Of a stretch of DNA of 64,000 nt, positions 10,801 through 23,159 are shown in pieces. The DNA lies in assembly GCA_008973525.1 (NCBI GenBank), contig WACJ01000106.1, forward strand, positions 744,001 to 808,000, given 5' to 3'. Every line of letters begins with the position of its first letter. Within the stretch, counting starts at the first letter, position 1. The notes beneath the pieces were generated by a model that did not search any database, had not been told where the DNA came from, and worked only from the letters and a program-made list of their open reading frames with translations. The stretch is from Stenopsyche tienmushanensis. Taxonomy: Eukaryota; Arthropoda; Insecta; Trichoptera; Stenopsychidae. The position numbers and the translations under genes were made by a program.

Positions 10801-10849
10801 GGCATCATGGGGTCTACCATCCACCTGGAAGTGCCAAGGAGTTTATTTT

Positions 10850-11310
10850 TTCAAACCATCATGCGATTCTCCGTAATGTCTCCATCGCGGTGATACCCAG
10901 TGCCTCTGATGTTTTGGTTGTAATCAGGGCACCTACGTCATCAGCAAAGGCGACAAGTTTTGTATCCTCGGCAAAGTCAATTCTTAATAGGCTGGTAATT
11001 GGCCCAAGTACTGATCCCTAACGGACCCTCAAGTTCATTTTACATTTTAGCCTGTCTTGGTTCTCATCGTTTATGGGGAACACTAATATTCGGCCCTTGA
11101 AGTAGTCGCTCGTTGATTGAAGGATATATCTTGGAATGTTTCTTTCCTTCATGGCTTTTAATATTTTGGTCCAGCTGGTGGTGTTGAAGGTAATCTTCAC
11201 ATCTAAGGTGAGAAAGACTGCCTTTTTGACCTGCCTACCGCCTAAATTCCACGTTACATGGACTCTAGAGATCAGTTCACCGTCTTCGAAGAGGAGGTAC
11301 TTCAAGAACA
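10850..11310 (-). mobile_element. R1/LOA-like LINE reverse transcriptase fragment
   Basis: The - strand reads AVFLTLDVKITFNTTSWTKI, then an ISDYF.KGR-type segment, then GVR.GSVLGPI (RT motif 'GxPQGSxLGP', degraded) and FADDVGALITTKT (the catalytic DD motif). The order matches the fingers-to-palm part of an R1/LOA/I-type non-LTR reverse transcriptase. A stop in the GSVLGP region and loss of both ends mark a decayed copy. Confidence 0.75.
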
Positions 11311-11976
11311 AATTGAACTAATCAAATGCCCCAAGGGCAAAGACAACAAGGATGGTACTGGGCCACCAGTTTGAAAGTCTTGCAGACTATGTTGGATGAC
11401 GCTATTATGCATAGCTATAAAATGGATCTCAAACTGAATTTAAAATTCAACAAGCAGTCAACAAGTCAAGATGGGACTTCTGGTTGCCAATATTCTTGGA
11501 AGACAGAGCACATAGAGAAGAAGAGAATGAGAAATAGATCCAATACGATAGCTATACACACAAACACCTCTATTGCATTCTTGTGAAAAACAAGAAATTT
11601 GCTGCATCGGGGTTTCCCGTACACTTTCACGCACAGCAGCGACGTTTTCAACAGACCTTGCACGTATGCGCAGAACGAACTCATAAGGATTTAGAAAGTA
11701 AAATTTGATGATTTAGACACCTTGTTCAATGCTATAACCTTCCATGATAATTTGCCATACACTACTGAACAATTCGCAATAAATTTTATACATGTAGTTT
11801 TAACAACATGGCCGCTACAACCTAACAAAGTTCCAGCTTCTGTATTGAAAGTTCCTGTATATAAATCAGACTTGAAATAATAAAGATTCTGCAATGCTTG
11901 TTGAAGGAGAACCTATTAATAATTTAGATCAGCGAGTGGTCATAAAAATGCAAAGACCTACTCAGTTCGTCTTTAA

Positions 11977-12103
11977 TCTTTCCTTTACTATGATGTATTT
12001 ACTACACTGAGTTGTAGTAAAGTTGTAGTCATGGGAATATTTACAACATTACTACATTGAATTTCATATGGTGTACTAAATACATAGAATCGTAAGGGAA
12101 AGG
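11977..12103. mobile_element. 127-bp TTAA MITE, family D copy 3
   Basis: TTAA at 11973-11976 and 12104-12107 bracket inverted ends. The left end has TCTTTCCTTTAC and 'gatgtatttactacac'. The right end is the complement of CCTTTCCCTTACG followed by 'atgtatttagtacac'. It is a compact palindromic piggyBac-like MITE about 160 bp upstream of the first PGGHG exon seen. Confidence 0.75.
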
Positions 12104-12265
12104 TTAAATGCATATTTTTATGCTAAATATTTAAAGGAAATTAATTAAAAATCAAAGACTAACAAATTTCATGTATATTAGTTGTATAAATACAATATAA
12201 ACATTTTTGATAAAATTTTTAAAATATTTGGATCAAGTCTTTCAAATCTTTATTAATTTACTCAG

Positions 12266-15200
12266 ATTACCCAGAAATCCAAAGCTGATGACTTCAATCG
12301 GCAATGGACACATAGCAACAAATATCTTCAGTGACACAGTTTATATGAACGGTCTTTACAACGGAGAAAAGGGATTAAGTCATAGAGCAAGGATTCCAGC
12401 GTGGTGTAATATACGTCTAAATTCCACGCTTGGAAATTCCACCCTGACTCCGACGTACACCCTCGATACTGATGCTGGCGTTTTCTTGGTGCACGTCGAC
12501 AGAGAATGGTCCACAGTCGACCAAAGAATCTATGCGCACAGATTTTACACGAGGGCCATCATCAACCAGATCATAATCACTGCCAAACATCATGCCGGTA
12601 TAACAACGTGCATTTAATGCATATATTATTATAATCAATTTAATTAATTTGTATTTGTTTTAAAAATCAGATCATAGAGATTATACGGCAAAATATGTAG
12701 AATTAAGTTTTGTGCCGGGCGAGGGAAGTGATGATGTTGAATTCGAAGAGCCTCAAGGGATGAAGGTTGATAATAGAGTGCTTTGGTATTCATGCGGTAA
12801 GACTTTAAAGGTGGAAGATCCGAGGTATCAAGATCACGTGTCCGACGTTTGTTCTTTTTGGACTTATGTTCCGTCTCATTTGGTTGTGCCGAGACGTGGA
12901 AAAATGATGCATACATTTATTATGACCGTTGATGCTAAAAAGGAAGTGGCTTTCAAAGAAATGCTGGATGGTAAATAATAATAATGTTTTATAAATAGAT
13001 TTTTGTTGAAGTACACGGGATTCACATTGATAATAGTTTTACAGGAACAACAGGATGATCTGTTTGAGAAGCATAAGACGGAATGGAAAAGAATTTATGA
13101 CGTTGGCCGCATTGAAATAGAAGGCAATTTAGAATTGTCTAAGATTGTCAACGGAATTTGGTATTATTTGATGAGTTCAATGCCGTCGTTGAACTTCAAT
13201 CAGCAACACGGTTTATTTTACGGATTGAGTCCCGGTGGATTAGCCAGAGGAGGACTTTTAGAAGACTATGAAGGTAATATTTAAAACCAAATAAAATTAT
13301 TTAAACGTGCATCGATTAAAATTATAATATGTTTAGGGCATAACTTTTGGGATACTGAAATATGGATGTTCCCGTCAATCTTGCTTTTGAATCCAAGACA
13401 TGCTGAAACGCTGCTACGTTATAGAATAGCCATGATAGGAGCGGCTCAAGAATTGGCAATGATGACAAATTATATGGGAGTAAGGTTGTTATTATTAATA
13501 TAATTGTATTTACAAATATAAATATGTACATAATAAAAATAAGACCAAAATTATATTGTTTTATAAAATTTAGATATCCGTGGGAGAGTGCTTTTACCGG
13601 AAGAGAAGTAACGCAACCGTGTTGTCCTGAGGTAGCAGATTATGAACATCATATACCGGATGTATAGCTTTTGCGGCCAGACAATATCTTGCCGTGACGG
13701 AGGATGAAAATTGGCTAAAGGTGTCATGCAAAATTATAGCATAATATAGTATGTTTATTAACATTTCTGGATCGTATATTAAATCTGTCCCGAATCCTGA
13801 AAATATTCGTTATATAAATATTGTTAAATATAAAGCATCGTGTCCTAATCGTGCAATTTCCAACGACGCTTGAGGTCAATCAGAACTTCTATTTTTGTAT
13901 ATATTAATATATATATATACATTAACGTCTGATAAATATTTCTGTATTATTGCATATCATTTATATTAAATTAACGCATAAACAACGTTTAATTAATGTC
14001 AATATAGAATACTGGATGCGCGTTAATATTCGATATAGCGAATTTCTGGGCGTCACGAGTCAAATTCAACGAACAAACCGGCTTCTACGATATTCCAAGT
14101 AAGCGACCATATCTATAGTGTATATTTTATTGCCGTTTATTAAATTTGTTTATATTCAATAGACGTTATGGGACCCGACGAAGATCACAGCAACGTAACA
14201 AATTCTGCATTCACGAACGTCATAGCCGGTTATTCGTTATACTTGGCAAAGTAAATCGTCTCCAAATACAATATATAATTATAAATGGATTTGTATCGTT
14301 ATTTTGTTTTGCAGTTATACGTCGTGTTTATGTCGGGCGTTCACGTTATCAAAGAAGCGAATTTGGCTCGATATTGCGCCGCATATTGCATTGCCATACG
14401 ACGCTACCCTGGATTATCATCCACAATATGACGGCTATGAAAGATCCGAGCGGATTAAACAGGCTGAAATAGTTCTATTAGGATTTCCGTTGCAATATCA
14501 AATGAATAGGTACGTTTAAATATTCGGTCGTATCTTTGATATTTTATACGGATGATTTAATATTTAACAGATCAACGAGGGCTAACGACTTGACGTATTA
14601 CGAAGGCGTGACCCGCGAAAGCGGTCCTGCAATGACTTGGAGTATGCACGCCATCGGTCATCTACGTCTCGGGTAATTCTCAACTGGCCGCGCAGCTTTT
14701 TAATAAAAGCTATCAAGGACACGTGCGAGAACCTTTCAAGGTAACGCGAACAATATTAAATAATATTTTTAAAATACAAATATTAATCATCCGTTAATAT
14801 TAAAGATATGGACCGAATATCGAAAGCCTAAAGTGGGCGCTGTTAATTTTTTGACCGGAATGGGCGGTTTTCTTCAAGCAATCGTATTTGGATACGCCGG
14901 AATAAGCATACATTTGAATAGATTAGAAATAATGAAGCCGCAATTGTTGCCGCAGTCGACGAGATTAAAAATAAATGGTTTGAAATTGAATTTATGTATT
15001 TTGATTGATGTTCCGATGATAAATTTATACAATTTTATACATTTTCAGGCATTAAATATTTAGGATCTGAAATGACGTTAGATATTCATCCGACAAATAC
15101 GACGCTGACTATTAACGCAGTCGATTTAAAGCGTCCTTTGGAAATAATTATGCGTAATAACAACGTTATAGATATTCAAAAAGGAATAACCGGTATGAAA

Positions 15201-15380
15201 TCGGATCTTGAATTGTTTTATATGTTTATTTATAATATAAACCATTTTAAATTTGTTACAGTAATATTATACGGAGATGGTCCGTTTAAAATACAACAAA
15301 AAGGTCCAGCTAAATGTCCTGTACCGTCCGATTTAATAGGACAGAAGAAAATATACACTAAAGACTCGATAAAGACTTAA
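12266..15380 (+). CDS. PGGHG: Protein-glucosylgalactosylhydroxylysine glucosidase (PGGHG/ATHL1), 12 exons, two indels
   Basis: This GH65-related enzyme hydrolyses the glucose of Glc-alpha-1,2-Gal on collagen hydroxylysine. Exons: 12266-12597, 12671-12970, 13037-13273, 13337-13484, 13574-13720, 14008-14098, 14163-14250, 14315-14509, 14571-14740, 14806-14977, 15049-15192 and 15262-15380 (TAA). Together they give about 714 codons, close to the usual 700-740. Seen motifs: [20 protein letters not shown] near the N-terminus; [23 protein letters not shown] (catalytic Asp of FWD); [27 protein letters not shown] (catalytic Glu region); [26 protein letters not shown]. Introns are short and all are GT-AG. 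The first exon begins at codon position 3, so a small 5' exon with the start codon is missing; I did not find it. Splice phases require one extra base near 13659-13664 and one fewer at 14671-14673. These are sequencing errors or a decaying gene. The family assignment is very safe. Confidence 0.93.
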
Positions 15381-15524
15381 TTTTATTATTTTAACGTATC
15401 TGCCGTTAAGAATTTTTAATATTGTGATTCATTATGTATTAAAAAAATTATAGTGATTACAGTGTATATTATTTTATTAAGATGGCTTCATCCTCGGTGA
15501 AATAAGGGACACTTGGATGTATTT

Positions 15525-15770
15525 TCTAATATATAAAAATGAATTGGGTTTTGTTCGTTCGAAATACGCTGCCATACTGTTCATCGGATTGCGATAAAAT
15601 TTCGTCCACTTATTGCTAAGGATTCTGCAAGTAACATAGGCATAGTCTAATATATAAAAATCAATGTTTGTTAGTTCGTATTTAATGCGTTGTCATACCG
15701 TTCATTCGATTGCGATAAAACTTTGTCAATTTATTGTTTGCACCTTCTCAAATAATATAGGTATAATACA
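15525..15770 (+). repeat. Helitron-like family E dimer, copy 1
   Basis: Two ~123-bp units in tandem. Unit 1 starts TCTAATATATAAAAATGAA and contains 'gccatac.gttcatc.gattgcgataaaa'. Unit 2 starts 'taatatataaaaatcaatgt' and repeats the same core, and both end near 'aacataggcata'. The TC start and, in one copy, a CTAG end (see 39615-39878) fit non-autonomous Helitrons. It begins about 145 bp after the PGGHG stop codon. Confidence 0.65.
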
Positions 15771-15870
15771 ATTAATTTACAGTAGATCTTATATATAAAA
15801 ATCATTGATGGTTCACGTTTATAATAAAATCAATAAAAAATATTTTTAGAATGATTACTTCTGTGGCGGC

Positions 15871-18800
15871 AACGCGCTGGGTATCGGCTTGTATCAAATA
15901 AAATAAAGGATGGGAATTATATTGTATATTTCAGATTAATACAATTAATAAGTTTTTTAATTAATGCACCTGATAGTAAAATTATTCAGGTTAGTAAATA
16001 CTCTCGCTAGAATTTTCACAATACATAATAATAAAAAACAAACGGGTCGGAAAAAGGGGATAGTAAGGTACATAATAAATATATTACACAAAAATTCACA
16101 AATAATTCATAACAAACATTAAAAATAATAAATACAATATGCTTTTATAAAATCTAGATGGTAATAAACAATGTGAACTATAATGAATATAAAAAACCCT
16201 TAAAAATAATAATGAAATTTGTACAAAATGTATCTTCACTAACAATGACTGAACAGAGGCTTTCCGTCTTTCAAACGAGTCCGAGAATGCGAAACGTCTC
16301 TCCGTCTAAATCTGCAGCATTCGATCCAATCTAGATTTAAACGCTAGCTTTGTGAGATTTACGCTAATAAAATAAAGGCTAATATCCTTAGTTAAGTCTT
16401 GCAGATTTTGCACCCTCCATATTCCCACATCAACATCTCAACGCTCTACCTATTTTAAACATCCAACACTAAAGAGAATAAACAAGAAACACACTATACA
16501 ACGTATTTTAAAACAAGCTCGACTGGATTATTTTAATTAATTTACGATGCAGATTACTCAAAACCTTTAAATTCCCCGTGGATTTTATATCGTTAAACGA
16601 ACCCAAACACGTAACAAACATACAATTATACAATGTTGTATGTTGACCCTTTGATGAGTACGCACGCACATTATTTCCAAAAATCAGAAGTGCTTACAGA
16701 TTAAAATAAATTTATAATTAACGCTAAAGAGGATTTGTTATTTGAAAATTTGATATACAAAGAAAATTACATATAATTATCTTTAATAAAATGAAAACGA
16801 TATGTTTCAATAACGATAATGTTATAATAATTGTTGTTAATGAATCGACGCAGAACGTTGGATAACATAAGCACGCTAACGAAACGCGTATCAATATTCT
16901 ATTCAACTGTTATTATTTGAATACGCTGAAAACGCCATGGATACGCATCGTAGCGGAATAATTTTTAACATTCTACGTCCATTTTTCTATGTATAAATAT
17001 CGTATTCAAACGGCATTATTTACATATAAACTGACATTTGACAAAAATTTTATATGGTATTTTAAACGGTAACCATTACAGCGCGTTGAAATTCATCCGC
17101 GTTAGAGCAGACGATAAATTTATATCGATATAGATTTAATGTACGTCGTAAAAATTCCCATTATATCAACTTGACGCCGTGTAATAACGGGATTTGAGTC
17201 GATTGTGTAGTAAATACAACATAGGATAGGTCGTCGGATTTCAACGCGCCGTAATGCAAAAATTATCAAATATTCAAGCAATCATCTCACGGCAAAAATA
17301 AAACATAACGATCAATCGAATACAATGTTATTCGTACATTTGTTCTTATATATAAATTTTTTTGATATTGTAAAATTTGTCATCGGTAATCATAATAATG
17401 GCACTAAATGTATACACATTTTATTGGGTATCGGGTCGATGTTACATTAACGGAATTTCAAGGCAAGATATGCACGTTTATTTCCTAGAATAATTCAGAT
17501 CAGTTGATATTATATAGAATACTGCGTATTAAGAAAAAACTGCGTAATGTCCGGTCGACGGATCATTTTTCTTTGGCATGAATTAAATTGTGTGTCCGTA
17601 TGGTGCTTATTTTTATAAAAAAAAACTAACAACAATAAATTATATACAACGTAATGTCTATAAATTAATTTTAATTAAATATCGAATGCATATATTAGAA
17701 CTATATATTGTTATTACGAGTTAAATCATTAGTATTATATTAGCACATGCCGACTAGATTTGAATTGTCCGTTGGTGACTATAAAAATGGACATATAAAT
17801 GGCAATTTGTATTTATTTAAATTATTAAAAGTCATCCGACTAACAAAAAGAGAGCAACAATATATATATAAATATAGTTAACGAATGTAACGCTTTAATT
17901 ACCCTCTATTTTCCAATTATCGGCGCGTTTAAATTACGGATACTAAATGATCTTGCGCATTAAAAGCTACCGATGCATTCATAACGAACACATTAAACCT
18001 GAAAAAAATATCAACGCCGTTTTGATTACAAAGTAGATCATAGCTGCTCGATATTAAATAATATTTTTAATGAAATTAGCGCTTAAATATCAATAAGGAT
18101 GAAGAGTATACGAGTTAAACATTTGGTGAACGGGACTGAATTTATACAAAATATTATTCGTTAATAATAAGAGTTCGGTTCTATTTCGACGATATTTTGT
18201 GCATACACGTTACTTTATATGATGCAAAAATATATTGAATCATATGTAGAATAAATATACTTTGTGGTTTATACATATAAAAGTTGCACTATCCCCATCG
18301 GTAATTGACTATCATCATAATCTTTCGATATAAAAAACTATTTATTACGCGGCAAAATATTTATTAAAGCTTCGATCTGAATATAACAATAACAATAAAG
18401 CTTATACACATTTCAAATAGATGAAATAAGGTTCTTGTGAATTACGCTTTAATTCCAAATGAGGTAATAAGACAAACGTTATACCTAGACATTATTATTA
18501 ATCAATTGATATAAAATTGGATTTGAAATATACCCATGTTTAACTAACGAAACTATATACCATTAGCTATAATATCTAAATCTATTAAGCCATTATTTTT
18601 AGTTTTACAAAAAATGTGGCAAAAATATGATTTTCCTCTGATACAAAAACACGCCTACTCTAAATCTACTTACTGGTTAAATATTGATTGTAAGGACTCA
18701 TTGAATTTGTATTGAGGTTTATATTGATTTTTAAGACGACGACACGTTATACAAAATTACACGACATAAATGCCAAAGTAATTTAACTCCACGACGAAAA

Positions 18801-20920
18801 ACACATCGAAACTTTCAAACGACGACGGCGGCCATTTCAATGCGTCATTAAAATGTATCGATTAACATTTTGGCACATTCGATCGGATAAGGAAAAAAGT
18901 GGACGTCGCCTGAATGATTCAGGCGTCGGCCGGGAAGCTCATATTAATTGGCGTTATATTTATATTTATAAGCACAAAGATTTTATATAAAAAAAATAAG
19001 GATTTATAAAGACCGTGTTATCGAACGAGCATATAGAAAATAATTAGCCAAATTTAAATCGGGTAATTTTTTTCGTTGTGGAAGGTGTTTAAATACTGGA
19101 TATTGACGTTCTACAAGATTTAACGGCGGTAAAACCATGTCTTTCCATTGATGAATTAGATGAGAGGCTTAGATCAAGTCGCTCGAGTGCGTATAAATAT
19201 TTATTGGTGTTCAAACAAACATACATTATTGTTTAAAATTGTCGTTTTTTGTTATTATGCCTCTAAAGCCGATATAAACAACGGTACGCATTTTTGGACT
19301 TTACCGATATGACGATAAATTTAAATTTAAAGATCGCGTCTCCGTTTGAAGACATTTATCGTTCAATAAACGGAGCAAAGCGAAAGCGAAAGATCATGTC
19401 GACGATAGTTAAATTAATAGGGCATTCATGAATCTTTAAAAATTGTAATCAACGATCAATAAGAAGCTTTCGAAATTGATATCGAGGGTTCATACGATAA
19501 CTTCTTATGAAATAAATCAAACAAATTTATAAAATCACCCTCGACGATAACATTAAGATTCAAAAGCTACCGAAAACTTTAATTTTATCTTCAATATTAC
19601 AATCAAATTCAACTAATCCATTTCATTTTAGATATAATACCATTTTTTAGATCACGCGACGGCGTTTCCACGTTTGTCGCATCCATTTTTCACTGCTCAC
19701 ACAACTTAAAAATTATTGCTTACGACGACGAATACAAAGAGTGAATCATTAGTTTAATCGTATTTGAAACTAACTATAATTACATCATAATGCATTTATC
19801 GATGATCGGGATATCGTTCATCAAAAATTTCAACGGAGACCTCTTCTGATTTATAAAACCAAATTTATGTTCTACGTACATACCATTATACCTGATACAC
19901 GGAGAGTAAAAAAATATACTTTTGTTAGACGCTATTAAATCTTGTGTAAAAAATTACCATGACATGAGAGTGTACAAACTAGAATCAATTAGATAAAAGG
20001 GTTGTAATCTAGGAATTGTGCCGAAATATTGAAGCCATGTCTATGTATTTAAGGCTTTATTATGTTTAAAAGGCGATTTCAAATGTACTTACATCGATTT
20101 ACCTAAATTCGTTTATTGAATAAATCCACTATTTACTAATTTATACGATACAGTATTCAAAGATGATTATTAATGATCGTTTAATTATAAATATGTCTAT
20201 AAGAATTAATGCGTAAAGACGTTAAATACCACGTTTATCGAAGAAAAACGTTTTGGTGTTATTCAAATTCAAGTATCCAATCATTTAGAGCGGTGCATTA
20301 CGTACGGTATTATGCATGCACCGTAAGCCACTCGTTTATATAATCTACACCGAATACGTCCTGCAAAATCGTACAACCTTGCCGTTATTGAATGATCTTT
20401 AACCCTAATTAATTATAATAAGAAAGAGAAGAATTTCGACGCGTCCCGTAACAATTTTAAATTTAATCTAAGCATACGCAACGATTAAAATAATATAACA
20501 AATTACGCAACAAATATAACGTCAATAAGCGAATAATTTATCCGTGTCCGATAAAAAACAAATTGGATCTCTCGCGCCGCATTAAATTTTTAAAGGATCG
20601 TCGACGCGCCCTAACAAAGAGGATCCGCTACGTACATTCTGCATAATCCTGATATCCCGTTTAAATACTACGATACTAAATTCTTAAACAACGCCGTTGA
20701 TAAATGTGGCGGCGAGATATATATACACAATATCAATGTATATTTTTAAATAAATTATTCATAAAACACAACACTATCTTACTTTGGATGAAATAATACC
20801 AAAAATAACACGAGATTAATAACGATAAACCTTTCAGTCGCCGTGTACATTGCAATGTATTATTTGGGATCTTTTTAATATAATTCGGTTGATATTGCCA
20901 ATGTGATCAAAGGGACGATA
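15871..20920. other. 5 kb AT-rich, transposon-poor stretch
   Basis: No frame over 60 codons occurs except one at 16724-16906, no known domain is seen, and none of the repeat families common elsewhere is present. It is AT-rich but dotted with CG dinucleotides ('cgacg', 'gcgcg', 'ttcgacgcg'). It could be the 3' UTR of the - strand gene ending at 22380, an lncRNA, or plain intergenic DNA. The sequence alone does not decide. Confidence 0.4.
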
Positions 20921-20937
20921 AATTAATTTATCTAATA

Positions 20938-21055
20938 TATAAAAATGAATTGGGTTTTGTTCGTTCGAAATGCACTGCCATACCGTTCATTCGATTGCGA
21001 TAAAACTTTGCCAACTGATTGTTTGTACTTTTTCAAATAATACAGGTATATTGAC
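20938..21055 (+). repeat. Helitron-like family E, single unit
   Basis: A single unit, A|TCTAATATATAAAAATGAA through the 'gattgcgataaaactttgcc' core to 'aatacaggtata'. It lacks the second unit present in most other copies. Confidence 0.65.
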
Positions 21056-21479
21056 CATAGTACATTGAAATGTACATACGGTCATTATGATATAACGTGA
21101 TTGAATTCCATATGAAATTTTATGCAAATTTGATTTTAAATGTACTTCTTTATATAAATTCTTTAGAGGCATTATTGTTTATCAGATAAATACATGAAAA
21201 AAAGGATAATTAGATCCAGGAAAATGGAATTCAGAGCCGTAACGAGGCTAGAGTTATATATTACTATTCTTAATGCTATATTAAATGATATCATAATGTA
21301 TATTTTAAAAAATATACGAAGAAAGTCTCAGAAATATCTAACTTTAATGTATAGATGGCGGTTGTTGTTCTACTAAAAAAATACTAATATCAAAGCGAAG
21401 TTTGCTTCTTCGTTTATAACAGTAAAATGTTGGGTAGCAGAGTTTAAACGAGGCCGTACGAGCTGCCAATGGTGAAGAA

Positions 21480-21640
21480 AATCCACAAAATGGTATTTTG
21501 GATGATCGCACAGCTTACGGAAGATCCCAACCCAAGTAAAAGAAGACAGAGTGGCCACAATGTCTGTGTAACCAACTGGTCCGCTTTTCAGACCACTGAT
21601 ATGATGAATGAACGTCTCGATGAACATTTGCACCTGTGAC
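21480..21640 (+). repeat. Dispersed repeat family A, copy 5
   Basis: Contains 'agaagacagagtggccacaa', 'gtctgtgtaaccaactggtc', 'cgcttttcagaccactgata' and 'gaatgaacgtctcgatga'. The hairpin is reduced to GGTCCG/CAGACC. Confidence 0.65.
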
Positions 21641-22379
21641 GGGTGCTTACTTTGCCACCCACTTGTTACGGCTCTGATGGACTTTGATGATGATATTCTA
21701 CGCTATTGACCTTAGCAGTGAAAGAAATTCAATACAACAAATTGCAAAGATGTTTTTTTTCTTTAGATTTTCATATTTTAATTTGAAAAACACTGTTTTT
21801 CCTAATAAAATACATCTTTGTAATATTTTTAATATTGCAATTGTAATATATGTTTTTATAAACCGGTTTGGCATTGTAAAAATGATTTTATACTGTTCGT
21901 ACATTGCAATGTACACGCTGTTTTTTCCTTTAAAAATTAACTACTTTCACGCATGCTCGTTGTTCCGGATGAAAAAAAAAATTTTCCAATGGAAATGAGT
22001 CGGATCTGAAAGGTTCACGTTTGTACGATCGATCGTTGGATCGTCCTTAACATTAATGAGATATGCAAAAGTAAGCTTCGGTATTGACAGATTCGAAAAT
22101 AATAAAAACCACCTAAGAACTATCATCGCACATTCATTCTTAGACATTAAAACAATAAAAATATCGCTCGTAACAAACGCGATATACATACAACGAGACA
22201 AAAGCACACAAACGCATACAAATAACGCGTTTATCGCGCACAACGAGAGAAAGTTGGATATTTGTAGCGATTTGATTAGTCCGTGCTTATAATATTGTTA
22301 TCGATTTATACATACTAAAACACTGATTAAATAGTTTCATCGACGTCACTTGGACGAGGTCTTTCGATTCACTTTGTAT

Positions 22380-23142
22380 TTAAATTGAACATTCGTCACT
22401 TTCCCGGGCGTAATCTGCATCGTCGTCGTCTTCTTTAAACTGTTGCGTCTTCTTAATCAGCCCTTTAGCAATGGGAGTGGATTCGTTCTTGAAAATACCC
22501 AGGCGATTCATGGCCGATATGTCTTTTTGCGGAATGCTACTTATAGCCTTCTCGTAATTGTCCGATATCTTATTTATTCCGCTGGTGAATGATAGTTTAT
22601 TTAGCATACTTCCACCTAAGCTATTCGGATGTTGAGCAAAATCGTTAGTGTTATTTACGCTCACGGTCGGAAGGGATTCGTTTATTAGATTGGCATAAAT
22701 GATAGGATTTTGGAAATTATTGATATCGTTATAGTCTTTGGATGGTGAAAACGGTTTGTTTTGTGCCGATAGCAAATGATTATATAAAAAGCTATTATTA
22801 GCCGAATTGTTGCTGCTGTTCGGTTCGTTTTTGATCGGTGAATTTAAACCGCCGGCAGGTTTTTGTGCGTTTTGTCTATCGAGGTATCCGTTCTTGGAGT
22901 ATTGTTCGCCCGTCTTCAACAGAATTGCTTTCTCCAATACAGGCGTTGTATATATCGACGTCAAGTTAACGTAGCCGTTTGATTTATCGTATTGTCGGCC
23001 CAGATCGTGCTTCTCGGATGTGGTGCGTGAATATTTGCTGTTTTGAGCGATTGAATCGACGCTGGGATCTTCGACGATCTCCGTGGAGAGAATCTCATCG
23101 AGGTTTGGCGATAAACAGTCGTCATCGGTCTCATCGTACGAG
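22380..23142 (-). CDS. Terminal exon of an unrecognised gene, low-complexity acidic tail
   Basis: On the - strand a good acceptor (tttcttttgtgttgcag) precedes an exon that stays open for 253 codons and stops at TAA 22380. The frame extends upstream only to a TTG, not an ATG, so this is an internal-to-last exon entered after two bases of a codon. The protein begins SYDETDDDCLSPNLDEIL, is rich in Asn, Ser and Asp, and has no membrane segment or known fold. It ends with an acidic patch (EDDDDADYARESDECSI). It looks like an intrinsically disordered tail with several SP/SPSK sites. I do not recognise the family. The downstream side (22379 towards 16000) is gene-free and could be its 3' UTR. Confidence 0.65.
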
Positions 23143-23159
23143 CTGCAACACAAAAGAAA

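Noticed and set aside
12971..13044. A third frameshift in PGGHG between exons 2 and 3
   Set aside because: Using the acceptor TTTTACAG|GAACAA breaks the phase, but the AG eight bases earlier (ataatag|TTTTACAGG, exon start 13037) restores it without any change.
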